DNA of 64,000 nucleotides from Xanthostigma xanthostigma (Eukaryota > Arthropoda > Insecta > Raphidioptera > Raphidiidae). The stretch covers positions 2,666,001 to 2,730,000 of the forward strand of contig OY754467.1 in assembly GCA_963575645.1 (NCBI GenBank). Direction: 5' to 3'. Positions within the stretch are counted from its first letter, which is position 1; every line of letters begins with the position of its first letter. A model generated the notes under the pieces. That model worked only from the letters and a program-made list of their open reading frames with translations. It was not told the DNA's origin and searched no databases. The translations under genes and the position numbers were made by a program. Shown piece by piece: positions 22,171 through 32,518 of the stretch.

Positions 22171-22392
22171 TCGAGCAATTCGATCAATATTCGGGCAGTA
22201 CTTCTTAAAAAAATATCTCGGTGCGCGCAAAACGCACAATCTTGGATGAAAAATCGTTTTTAGTACGGGATTTTATTTTTTAATTGGTTTAGAACATTAC
22301 CATGTCAATTTTTGAAAATAGTATAATCACTACATTCCACTGTTAATACGATGATTTTTATGCTTTTGTAATTAACTACAGAATTTTAACAA
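22171..22392. other. Unassigned spacer
   Basis: Sits between the truncated Helitron C2 and Helitron H2. Nothing recognised. Confidence 0.35.
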
Positions 22393-22990
22393 TCATATAT
22401 ATTAATACGCTAAGGTTAAAGATGTTTGTCTCCCTTTTTAGAAAAAACCTCACAATTTCTCCACATAAATTATATATCATTTTACAGATAATTGCTTGCT
22501 CTACTGACATCGACATTTAAAAAATTTATTATTGCTTTTGTTTTTGTAAATTAATTAAAATACAGCAACGCTGAACAACGTTTGCCATCTGACGGCTTTA
22601 ATTTTGAAACAACGTCAACACTTCGATCTGTCATCTGACCTTCATATTGTAATACAACAGACACAATGTTGCATACTGCCATCTGGCGGTTTTAATTTTG
22701 AAACAGCGAGCAACGCTAAACAACGTCACACCAATGCTGCATGATGCCATCTGACGGCTTAGCTCAACGCTTTTGCTACTTGCGCCTCTATATGACAATT
22801 TTAGTAAAATATTTCTTCGATCTGTCATCTGAGCTTCATATTGTAATACAACAAAAAGAAGAACGTTATAAGCAGTGTGCAAAATTAGAAACGAATTGAA
22901 TACCTGCTGCAATCATATTTAAAAAATAATTTTGTAAAGTGATAATTATTATACTTATTTAGTGCGAATAATTCGCACAGGTCACGCTAG
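22393..22990 (+). mobile_element. Non-autonomous Helitron family H, copy 2
   Basis: 598 bp, from TCATATATATTAATACGC to the GTGCGAATAATTCGCAC hairpin and CTAG, bordered by A and T. It has the same length as copy 1 but lies in the opposite orientation 1.1 kb away, so the pair forms a large inverted repeat. Confidence 0.85.
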
Positions 22991-23587
22991 TTTCATTTAA
23001 CAAACAAAGAACACCACCTATATACAGGCTGCAGCGTTTTGATTTTTGTTTTTAGGCATATGCGACGGTTAATTTTAGTTGCGACGACATGATTCGTTAA
23101 AATGCAACTCGTCTACAACAGAAATTATCTTTAATCAAATTTCAGTACTGTAGCATAAAAATATGTAATCCAATTTCTGTTACAATTTTATTGCAAAAAA
23201 TTATATGTGAAAATATAATCGAGTTATCCATGTATTTGATCACGAGGCGTATCTATTCGGGAGTGCTTCGTGTACGCTCGGACGCACTAGAACCGGCACG
23301 GTCGGTTATACAGTGCACTACATACCGACCGAACCTACCTACAAATCCCCGATGCATTGTGAAACGTAATGCAATAAATAAACCATACAATACTCAAATA
23401 ATTTCATCGTAAATATAATTTTTCTCTTGTTTTTGTATTTGTAATAAGTTGCTATCTCGTTTAAATTTGATTTTGAAATATGGATTCGTTGTTTTGTCGA
23501 CGTGATGAAATGTTTTTATATATAGGCATGTGAAATTCTCTTTCTTTCTCTGCTACGTACTTCTCTCTGTGGCATTACTTGCATTTA
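22991..23587. other. Unassigned stretch with a GC-rich hairpin
   Basis: 23235-23350 is GC-richer than its surroundings. It contains CGGTCGGT (23298) and its complement ACCGACCG around a 17-nt loop holding CAGTGCACTACAT. A 60-codon frame across it has no motif. Confidence 0.35.
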
Positions 23588-23589
23588 TA

Positions 23590-24140
23590 CAGTATGTAAA
23601 CGCGTAAGGTGCACATAGGGAAAATAGCATTGGGAAAAAATACTTGGATCAGAGTTAACCATGACTGCATTAATTGTTATTTCTATTGAATTATCGATTT
23701 CTATTTTATTTTGATTTATTTTTATTTTACTTGGCTTTTTTAATAATAAAAAGCTCTTATAAATCATTATTTTAATTTTTTTGTACAAAAATAAAACAAA
23801 AAAACAACTCCATCTGTTTGGAAACATTTCATTCAAAAATTGTATGACGTAAACGCGTTGGTAAATCAGTGACCCAATGTCTTTAGGTTCAACACGAATA
23901 GGCGGAGATATTTGATCTCGCACCATATTTAAGTATTTTTGGGAATTTAATGTCCCATTAATAAAAAAAAGTCCGATTATGTTGTAATCATTTGAATATT
24001 TTCTTCGGTAGTATACACATTCATTTTGCAAAAGGATATTATCTGTCAAATTGAAAAACAAGATTTCAAAGCTCACTCTGATCCAGTCATTTTTTCCCAA
24101 TGTTAATTTCCCTATGTGCACCTTACGTGTTTACATACTG
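23590..24140 (-). mobile_element. Defective mariner-type transposon G, copy 2
   Basis: 551 bp, TA-flanked, with CAGTATGTAAAC ends. The minus-strand piece is better kept than in copy 1: YNIIGLFFINGTLNSQKYLN, MVRDQISPPIRVEP, then after a gap QFLNEMFPNRW. These match two neighbouring stretches of mariner-type transposases, and the catalytic block between them is deleted. The 178-codon frame (23585-24121) joins these pieces to terminal-repeat sequence and is not a working transposase. Confidence 0.8.
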
Positions 24141-24142
24141 TA

Positions 24143-25160
24143 TGTATGATATTGTATACGTACCTACATTTTTTGATACAAAACTCACATGAATTCAAAT
24201 CGAATTTAAGTTTTTGCTTAGCACGTTAAAATAATCTTGCTAGAAAATTTTTTATAGAAGCGAAAAAGTGATTTTTGTATTTTTTTTTTCAATTTCCTGA
24301 TATTTGACTTACACCCGTTTCGAATGTATGATTTAATTACCAGTGAACTCTGTGATAGAACAATCTTTCAATACCTGGTATAATATTTAGATCATGTACT
24401 GAAATCATCGTTCGGAAACCGTCCTCAAACGATCGCAAATTCGGTTGGAACGCTAAAAGGACAGTTCGAAAACCGTCCATATCTCGGCTGCGCATGACCG
24501 TGACGATAACATTACAGTTCGCTGCGAGATTGGAACAGATCGTGAATTTCACACTACGCACTACATATAAGTAAAACTGTTCTGCGTCGCCTTCTCCTTA
24601 GCTTAACGTTGTGCAGCTGTTTTTTATAGTGTACCTTGTGGCACGTTCGTTTAAATCTTTTGAATCGATTTTACCCTGCAGTGCCAAAAGAAGTTTAACT
24701 TCGAAAAACCTTGTTTTACATTTCAATTTATAGATAGTTTAAGATCCATTAACATATATTTTGTAATTTCTAATTTTTCACGGAAAGCCACTAGTATAAT
24801 TAAATTCGTAATGTCAAAAAATCTTCAACGAAACATCACATGACGCAGTGAATCTAATTATGAAAAAAATTGAACTTATCTAATTTTCGGCGTGATTCAG
24901 TTCAGACGTGGTATAGTTCTGGTTACGTTTTTATTGAATATAAATCCGGCAATGCATCTACGCACATTTATAATATTTATATTACACATGGTTGGATTAG
25001 AAAATGTTGCACGCACTGCATATTGAAAGATGCGAAACGTTATCTTAGTCATTGTAGATTATAGACGCTCGACAATTTTCACAATAAATATAATTGGCAG
25101 AAGTAGATTTTTTTTCCAGCTCACTCACCGGCTTTCTTTTCTTCATTACGTCTATAATCT
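24143..25160. other. Unassigned stretch
   Basis: 24380-24560 is GC-richer, with GGAAACCGTCC and GAAAACCGTCC repeated about 60 bp apart. I see no convincing exon or repeat family. Confidence 0.35.
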
Positions 25161-25162
25161 AT

Positions 25163-25688
25163 TATGCCGGCACTTCACATGGCTATTTGTATTTGTGTAT
25201 TTGGCATATTTGGCAAACAATTACCAAGTGTGGAGGGTCTATTTGACAAAGTGTTGGCCTTATTTGCTTATTTGACAAATAAGGCCAATACCAAATACGC
25301 GTTACCGTGCGCTTGTCGGTTTTTCGAGGTACATCAAAGGAGTCAAATAGGCAAATACGCAAATAAACCGTCCACACAATGGCCATATTCAGAAGCGCAC
25401 GCGCCGTGAACCTGTACGGACGTGCAGAATTTTTGTGTCTGTGCTGTGAGCGAGAACTGGAACAATTACTATTGAAAATGAATTGGGACAATGAAATAGT
25501 GCTAAAATTCCTGGAATTTTGAACCTTGCGTTCTGCTGCCAAATGTTTGTGTGTTTGCTATTTGACTGCCATGTGTGGATGGTCGTATTTGCCTCTATTT
25601 GCATGTTTGTCTTGAACGTCATATATTTTGCCAAATACAACAAACACCCAATAGCGAACACAAATAGCCATGTGAAGTGCTACCTTTA
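25163..25688 (-). mobile_element. MITE family A, copy 3
   Basis: About 526 bp, same orientation as copy 1. It runs from CCGGCACTTCACATGGC to the inverted partner at 25665-25688. A 119-codon opposing frame is open here as in copy 2. Confidence 0.75.
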
Positions 25689-25715
25689 AACCTATAACCA
25701 TCGCCCGGTTTAGAC

Positions 25716-25890
25716 CAGGCATGTCAAACTCATATGATGTTGCGGGCCATATTATCTGTTTTGTACTAAGTTGGGGCCGCATGTTTTTTATGTTAAAAAA
25801 TATTAATAAAATACGATTGTTAGAACGATTATATTATTAGACTTAATGTGTTTTTAACGTCTCGACGGGGCCGCGTGTTTAACATCACTG
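25716..25890. mobile_element. hAT MITE with 8-bp target duplication
   Basis: 175 bp, CAGGCATGTCAAACTCATAT to ACACGCGGCCCC-type right end finishing CATCACTG. The flanking 8-mers are GTTTAGAC (25708-25715) and GTTTAGGC (25891-25898), one mismatch. The eight-base duplication and CAG...CTG ends are hAT hallmarks. Confidence 0.8.
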
Positions 25891-25898
25891 GTTTAGGC

Positions 25899-26689
25899 GA
25901 ATTGATAGACACCCCATTGATTAAAATCCGTCGGGATACTTCGAGGGTATAAAGAATATCAAATACATACCTATAGATACGCGTTAAAAACATAACCCGG
26001 TTTTTGCTGTCGCGCAGTCGTTTGAAAACTTAAAAAAAATACGCGAATAAAATCAGTTGAAAATTGATGGTATTGAAAATACATGAGTAGGATTGTACGT
26101 GGTCTGAACCGACGATCGATCACTTTCGATTACACCCTGTGATATGGTATACATAATATCCAACCAAGTTTGATGTCCATTATTTAGACATTGATTTATA
26201 AAGATTGCATGCTATTGTTATAAGCCCATAATTCTTCTTTTATACATAAAGATTATAAAGTAGATTATACGTTTGTTTGTCTATATTAACTTTGTTAGCA
26301 TATATTTCATGTATTGCAATTCAGTACCGTAGTGATAAGACCATATTGCTATCATTCAACACCCCATCACCCCCATCCCCCACCGCCCCCTCTCAAAACT
26401 GTTCGAACGCAACTCATTCCGACACAAAAATATCTTGTTAATTTTGTTTTAAATAAATATTCGTATTTTTTTATATAATAAAAGCAGTTAGTAAAAAAAA
26501 ACAAAACTCCCTCGTTCACATAATCACATAATAAAGAAATATTGATTTGGTTGCCTTTCAATTTCTTGGCGCAGCTATTTCTAATAAAAAATTAAAGCTG
26601 TTAATTTTATTGTATTTATTTAGTATTCAATATTTGTTATTCGTTGGCATTGTTACCTACGGCTACACTTAGTATGTTCCATGTGTTTG
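25899..26689. other. Unassigned stretch
   Basis: AT-rich. A C-rich run at 26360-26395 (CACCCCCATCCCCCACCGCC) stands out. No gene or repeat assignment. Confidence 0.35.
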
Positions 26690-26815
26690 CAATAATAATA
26701 ATAATAATAAATTTATTCCCACAAATATCTTTACAAAACAAAAACAAATTGTAAATCTTAGATTATGGAATTTTCCTACCCAACTTGACTTAAGTCAGTG
26801 CTAGGGTAGGAGTGA
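26690..26815 (-). repeat. Possible LINE 3' end with (TTA)n tail
   Basis: On the minus strand, GATATTTGTGGGAATAAA runs into TTATTATTATTATTATTATT, the kind of tail found on insect non-LTR elements. Further upstream a stem CCTACCC/GGGTAGG encloses TGACTTAAGTCA (26777-26811). No reverse-transcriptase frame adjoins it. Confidence 0.4.
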
Positions 26816-27330
26816 TTAATTGAAAAATAAATATAATCGTAAAACATTATCTACATTTTCATATATGACAATATATAAAACCCTATAACTGCAAAATACT
26901 AATTCGATGGTGCCTGTCTACCTGGTTTTATGCCAGAAATCAAAATGTCGACCAAACTTCGGCATCGATTGGTAATAAATTTATCTGAAAACTCGATAAC
27001 TACATTTCAGAAATAAAATTAACAATTTAAATTTTTTACTAAAAATAGCTGTGCCAAGGCAACGAAATCAATTTTTCTTTTTTAATACATCATATTGTCA
27101 AAATTCAAATTTCATTAGAAAACTCGATGGGTGAAGGTCGAGTCAAATCGGGATCTTGTACTATTAACACAATGCAAACTTTAATGTAACATTTTAAGCC
27201 AGCTGTCAGCAACTTGCGACCGGCGACTATTTTGTAAATAATTCGGAATTTTAACTAACGACCCGGTCTGTGGTCGAAATTCGACCAACATTTATTACAG
27301 TGTATGAACGTAAACAATGAATCGCATTAA
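26816..27330. other. Unassigned stretch
   Basis: AAAACTCGAT(A/G) recurs at 26988 and 27118. Nothing else recognised. Confidence 0.35.
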
Positions 27331-27660
27331 CAATTTTTTGGATCTGAAGATATTCAATGAAGACTATTTTAATTTGATAAATGATAGTTTGCAAACGAAA
27401 GAAATGTTTTGGTGAATATATCAGGCATTATAATGTACCCGTCGCGTACACCACAATAAAGACTATACGATGTATCTTATAGAAAAAAAAATTGAATTCG
27501 CTTTAATAATAATTTTTATGATCTAAAAAGACTCATTTTAAGTATTATTAATTGGATATATAATAGTTTTCAAACGAAAGAAATGTTTTGGTGAATATGA
27601 CGCACATGTATGTGATACCCGGTTCTTCCACCACGGTGAGACAATACGATGTTTCTTTAT
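27330..27660. repeat. Imperfect tandem duplication, period about 177 bp
   Basis: CAAACGAAAGAAATGTTTTG plus GTGAATAT occurs at about 27391 and 27568, with similar sequence around it (CACCACAATAAAGACTATAC against CACCACGGTGAGACAATACG). Two divergent units. Confidence 0.65.
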
Positions 27661-27717
27661 ATACGCTCAGTACACTTTTTAAATTAGATTGATTGTAATT
27701 TAGTGTATTTTTATTGT

Positions 27718-27810
27718 TTAATCTATATATTTATATATTTTTTTTTGTTTCAGGTAAGTTATCGTTCGTATTTTCTATAAACACAAACATACCACCAGAG
27801 CTGTAAGTAC
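27718..27810 (+). promoter_or_regulatory. Candidate recursive splice site (ratchet point) with downstream 5' splice site
   Basis: A T-rich tract (TTTATATATTTTTTTTTGTT) leads into TCAG/GTAAGTT, with the junction after 27753. This fuses a 3' and a 5' splice site as in insect ratchet points. A second 5' splice site, GCT/GTAAGTAC, follows at 27803. The 49 nt between could be defined as an exon and have one open frame. The form matches known recursive sites. That it acts as one is inference. Confidence 0.5.
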
Positions 27811-27941
27811 AAAATTATTCGCAAATTTTGATTACTTTAATTAAATTCAAAATTTTGTAAGTGGATACATAAGAGTGCACCCCCCTTGTAATATCGACAA
27901 TGAAAATAATAATATAGAATAAATTGAGTCTCCTATATATA

Positions 27942-28327
27942 CAGAATGATTTTTAAATTGTTTCTTTTTTTTGGAATAGCGCGAGTGTAGAAATCAAATA
28001 GACAAACAAATAATTCAAGTAACTCAAAAATGAAAGTTTTATTAAATTTTATCAAATTTTGAGGTCGGTCCTGGCGTTATGTTATGTCACTATGGAAATA
28101 TGTTATGTCATTATCAAGTATTCACAGAAATTGTTCGAAGTTGTCCCCGTCTTGTTGGACACAAAGATGCGTGCCTTGCGCGAATTATTTGGGATGCATT
28201 TCCGATTTCTTCCTTGAACGGCTGTTTCTCTCTTATTTTTGAGTTTTGATAAGACAGTTACTCAAAATATTTGTTCTATTTAATTTCTACACGCTGTTAA
28301 AAAAGAAGAATATTAAAAATCAGCCTG
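27942..28327. mobile_element. TA-flanked foldback MITE P, copy 1
   Basis: 386 bp, CAGAATGATTTTTAAATTG to ATATTAAAAATCAGCCTG, with TA on both sides. It shares AAATCAAATAGAC, GAGGTCGGTCCTGG, CACTATGGAAATA and GGCTGTTTCTCTCTTATTTT with the palindromic copy at 48537-48986. The middle (about 28110-28215, TTGTCCCCGTCTTGTTGGAC) is not in the other copy and is not palindromic. Confidence 0.65.
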
Positions 28328-28552
28328 TATAACTCAAAATTGCTCTATCATCATTGAATAAAGTAAATAATATATTTTTGATTATTAATCAATAATATTG
28401 GTTCTTTTTTTATGTAGAGTAACGTTTGAACTAATGGTTTATTTAAATATATTCAAAATAATTCAACTTTTGCTGTGGCATGTATAAGAAATCAATTCAA
28501 CAGAAAAGTTGGTTTGTTACTTTTATTAAAATATAATAATGTGCTCAAAATA

Positions 28553-28558
28553 TTTATT
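28553..28558 (-). terminator. Polyadenylation signal for the minus-strand exon
   Basis: AATAAA on the minus strand about 100 bp after the stop codon at 28658. A second AATAAA lies near 28522-28527. Both are also likely by chance in AT-rich DNA, so their value is positional. Confidence 0.35.
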
Positions 28559-28657
28559 ATAAGAATAATGAACCAATAAAGACTTTCAGAATTCCATGTT
28601 CCAAACATTTTTCAAGCATTCAAATGAAATATTTTAATGAACTTTGCTAGAAAAAGT

Positions 28658-28832
28658 TTATGCTTTTAGACGATACAAAATACGCATAATTTTGCGGATA
28701 TTTTCGATTGGCACCAAAATTAATTGATCTGGAGTCATTATAGGTACTGAGACACAGCCGTCATGCGAAAAAACATATTTCTTTACGTTTTGATGTTTCG
28801 AAACGATTTTTAAATCCAATACCACTTCCTCG
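28658..28832 (-). CDS. Candidate terminal coding exon, unknown protein
   Basis: On the minus strand a strong acceptor (CTTTTTTTATTTCATTTTCAG) precedes a frame of 57 codons that starts in phase (one base, then GAG) and ends at TAA. The product runs EEVVLDLKIVSKHQNVKKYV, FSHDGCVSVPIMTPDQLILV, PIENIRKIMRILYRLKA. It is mixed charged and hydrophobic, unlike the low-complexity frames around it. The frame is open for about 100 codons when the presumed intron end is included, which is unusual in DNA this AT-rich. AATAAA follows within about 100 bp. I do not recognise the family and cannot place the upstream exon. A retrocopy or chance frame remains possible. Confidence 0.45.
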
Positions 28833-28959
28833 CTGAAAATGAAATAAAAAAAGGCAGTAAATTTTAAAATAGAGTGACTTGTTTTGTTTTTCGTGTAATT
28901 GAGTCCCGCTTTATTTTGATTACTTCTTGTTGTGCTTTTTAATATTTTAAGACCTTTTT

Positions 28960-29575
28960 ACGGAATTCCATGATGACGTAATTATATGAGTTGCGATAAA
29001 AAAAATATCTGATAATTTTTTTTCATATTAAGCAAATATTTACCGACAAACAAAATTTCATCAAATATAAAAATATGTCATCAGGGACAAAAAGTATAAC
29101 ATAAATATACTTTTATATAAAATTACAAAGCTCATAATATAATATATGTACAGTGTGTCCGTCTTTTCGTGTAACATATGCCGCTCGTTAACTAAGAAAA
29201 CGCTAGGGTTGCACAATACTGAAAATTGTATGTTAATATGACAGCTATGACTCGGCGATACGTATGTTGTACATGGTACACGACACACGGCTTATGACAG
29301 TAGTGACCAGTGTTACAGTGTATGTTGTAGTTTGAAAAAAATTAATTTATAACATCCATCCCCGCATTTCTAGCCCGTGCTTGGAGATACCTCCGGTTGA
29401 TCCTGCTGGACACCCATTTAAAATGTTTCTCTATGTCTTGCCACCTCTAGAAGGGGCAAGTGTGGATATGGTAGATCAAAATTTAAATAAAAAAATAAAA
29501 ATCTTTAACTTAACAGAACTTAATTGAAACAAATATTTCGTGTTATACAAAAGAAAAACTCCTCCATTTAACAAT
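28960..29575. other. Unassigned stretch
   Basis: TACAGTGTGTCCGTCTTTTC at 29149 looks like a MITE terminus without a partner. GGTTGATCCTGC near 29397 is a short chance likeness to the start of small-subunit rRNA. Confidence 0.35.
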
Positions 29576-29875
29576 AAATAAAATTAACGACCAATTTTTC
29601 AGACAAATATATTAACAAAAAATAATAATTAATACATTGACGTTTCGGCCCGGATTTGGATCTTCTTCAGAACTGATCTAAAAATAATTAATATTTAATT
29701 TCTAATTATTTTTATATTTTTTAGATCAGTTCTGAAGAAGCTCCAAATCCGGACCGAAACGTCAATGTAGTATTAATTATTATTTTTTGTTAATATATTT
29801 GTCTGAAAAATTGGTCGATAATTTTATTTACCCATTGAAGAATTATAATCAGACGTTAAACAAAGATTTGAATAT
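29576..29875. repeat. Foldback element FB, copy 4 (best preserved)
   Basis: Arms of about 110-120 bp pair around 29695. Each carries ATTTTTCAGACAAATATATT, AACAAAAAATAATAATTAAT, GACGTTTCGG(C/T)CCGGATTTGG and CTTCTTCAGAACTGATCTAA. The ATCAGACGTTAAACAAAG tail follows at 29851. This copy best defines the family consensus. Confidence 0.8.
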
Positions 29876-30433
29876 CCTCCATTCAATATTTTCAGCGATT
29901 GGACTTTTCATTTTTTTTACAAAACGAGCTTATCTATCGCTTTCGAACGGACACAAATACAGAACTTTGTGCGTATATATGTATTAAATACATAATCTAT
30001 TATACATAATATAAAAACAGCTATAATAAACAAGTTTAATATTCTGGAGGCTCATTTATTGACCGCATATTTTTAATACTGTCGTACAATATTTACTCAC
30101 AAAACATATTTTTATATATTATTTTAATCTAAAGGGAGTTATCTCTCTGTTCATTGTGTTAAAAAACACACCCATTTCGTCGGAAATACGTAAACACATA
30201 AAAACTTTTTTTTACATATTCATATATTTAATTGCAGCGGTGTAGGGGACAGGCGGGAGTTTATGTGTATAACTTTTTACCGCGCCTTTCTATATATTAA
30301 TACGGATTTACACCGAACTCGACATTGTCATTTTGAACTGAAATCTCTCATCTAACCGTAGTTTTCCATAATAATCACACCTATTCTACTAATAGTCCAA
30401 GAGTTGTAAAACATTTTTGGGCAGTGATTCTAT
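29876..30433. other. Unassigned spacer
   Basis: AT-rich. No gene or repeat recognised. Confidence 0.35.
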
Positions 30434-31039
30434 AGCTGAAAATTTGCAGAATAATAGGAGATAGTACATGTAAGTAGGGAAAAAATTGCCAGAAGGCTAG
30501 GCGGAAGATAAAGAGCCGCCAGAAGGCGCTAATGTTGCGAATAATCAGTGCACTTCTGGCAATTTCTATACTTATTCTGTAATTCAAAACTAGATTATAT
30601 ATTATATATATTATACATTATATAGTTATAAGGGCATACTGAAAATTCAAACATGATACAATAATTTATTACATTCGACAAATATTCAAAATTATTAATG
30701 TCATTTTGATAGAAATAAAATTAAATAAATTAATAAAATTATGTTGTTATAACAACGTAATTTTATTAATGACAATATATGACGATTAATTTTATTTCTA
30801 TCAAAATGACATTAATAATTTTAAATATTTGTCGAATGTAATTATTATAATATAATTTATAATATATATAATATATAATCTAGTTTTGAATTAAAGAATA
30901 AGTATAGAAATTGCCAGAAGTGCACTGATTATTCGCAACATTAGCGCCTTCTGGCGGCTCTTTATCTTCCGCCTAGTCTTCTGGCAATTTTTTCCCTACT
31001 TACTTGTACTATCTCCTATTATTCTGCAAATTTTCAGCT
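30434..31039. repeat. 606-bp near-perfect palindrome
   Basis: AGCTGAAAATTTGCAGAATA begins at 30434 and its complement ends at 31039. The arms meet near ATGTTGTTATAACAACGT (30742-30759). Arms of about 300 bp differ by scattered substitutions and short indels. They include a GC-richer block, GCCAGAAGGC, repeated in each arm. No TA or other duplication is certain. Likely a foldback transposon. Confidence 0.8.
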
Positions 31040-31303
31040 TTGCACCGAGTCACCCATTTTCTCCGTAGCCAGCTCTCCGTCTAACAATTTTGGTCGGCGT
31101 GAGCTTAAGTGTAGACGCGGCTTTAGTACACCCATACAGTCGCAATGTTAATGCATCATAATATTCATAATATGTGTATTGTGTGTACATGTAAATATAT
31201 TGTATGTTTACTTAAAAACCAGGCGAACACGTGTTGATAAATGATGATGGTCTAACACTTTAAAAACCCGAACAGACTGTATTATAACGAAGCAGTTAAC
31301 TTT
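31040..31303. other. Unassigned spacer
   Basis: Short intervening DNA. Nothing recognised. Confidence 0.3.
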
Positions 31304-31400
31304 AAAGGCCGCTGCACACGAGGCTGGTTTTGCCGCTGGAATCACTGCCGGGACATGTGCTGGCTGGCGCGCTGGCTTCGAAGATAGCGTATACATTAAG
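31304..31400 (+). repeat. Family E left-end fragment (copy 4)
   Basis: TTTAAAGGCCGCTGCACACG followed by AGGCTGGTTTTGCCGCTGG. TAA precedes it as in the other copies. The right part is missing. Confidence 0.6.
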
Positions 31401-31581
31401 TATAATTTTGGAAATTCATACATTTTTAGAGCTGAAATTTGAAACCCCGACAGTGGCTAGCACAATAACCATTTTTTTTATTCAGCATTTTTTTCGTCTA
31501 TTACATTATACTAGTCTATCCTCTATATATGGTTTTTTGTCAAACCCGGTGTTCATAACTAATAAATTTAGAATTTTGTTA

Positions 31582-32518
31582 TCTATACTAATATATAAAG
31601 CAGAAGTTTATTTGAACGCGCTAATCTCAGGAACTACTGGTTCGAATTGAAAAATTTTTTTTTGCTGGATAGCCCATTTATCGAGGAAGTTAAAACCTTT
31701 TTTCGTATATCTCATAGTTTGTGAGATAATTAGAAAACAAAATTTAAAGGGGCGGTTTCTACCCTAACTGCAAATCGGAGCACACTGTTTCATAGTCAGA
31801 ATAGTTTCTTGTAACCCCAAGAACGATCACTGAAATTTTTAGCCGTTTGAGATTTTAGGTATTTCACGAAGATCGTTCTTGGACTATATAGGCTATATAA
31901 TATTACGTTACGACTAATAGGAGCGGAAAATCAATGAAAAATGTTGCAGAATGTCAGTCAAACTTTTTCACAATATACTTATATTCAGGTGAAATGCCCT
32001 AACTGAATATCCCAATATTAGCGGCACACGACAGAAGCTCGGTTAGATCAATCGGTAGAGCGCTCGACTCTTAATCTCAGGGTCGTGGGTTCGAGCCCCA
32101 CCTTGGACGAATATCTTTTTAATGTTTTGTTGTTTTTTTTTCTACATTGCCTTCTTCTAAGACTATCATTTAAATTTATTTACGACTAATTAAAATTAAA
32201 TAAATCTAAATAATAGCTCATTTGAAAACTATTACAGTACATACCTATATATAAAAATAATTTTCCTACAGTGTTTTCAATTTTATTAATAATACAGTAA
32301 TTATTGATTTAAAAGAAATAATTATTACTTAAAAAAATATTTTCATCAAAAAATGGAGGTTTGAGTTTAAAATAAGTAATAAAGCAGGGAACTGCCGAAA
32401 ACTGCAAAAAATTTGGACCCAACATTCATCTCGGTAAACTAAGATGAATGTGCTTACTCATGTCTCTCCCTTCCCCATTCATTCTTTTGCACCCGAGTGA
32501 AACCGGACGGACCGCTAG
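31582..32518 (+). mobile_element. Helitron family C, copy 3 (full length, tRNA-Lys-carrying)
   Basis: 937 bp. It begins TCTATACTAATATATAAAGC after an A, then GAACGCGCTAATCTCAGGAA. It ends with a GTGAAACCGG hairpin, ACGGACCG and CTAG before T. Compared with copy 1 it has extra sequence on both sides of the tRNA segment. It contains AGGAGCGGAAAATCAATGAA and CATTCATCTCGGTAAACTAA, also present in copy 5 at 60.8-61.05 kb. No Rep/helicase. Confidence 0.85.
32037..32109 (+). pseudogene. tRNA-Lys(CTT)-like segment inside Helitron C3
   Basis: 73 nt. D arm TAGATCAATCGGTAGAGC and T arm GTGGGTTCGAGCCCCAC hold recognisable A and B boxes. The anticodon loop CTCTTAA gives anticodon CTT, as in tRNA-Lys. The anticodon stem and two acceptor pairs are broken, so function as a tRNA is unlikely. 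Pol III promoter activity is possible. Confidence 0.8.

Noticed and set aside
29390-29425. GGTTGATCCTGC, like the start of small-subunit rRNA
   Set aside because: Only about 12-17 bases match and nothing downstream resembles rRNA.
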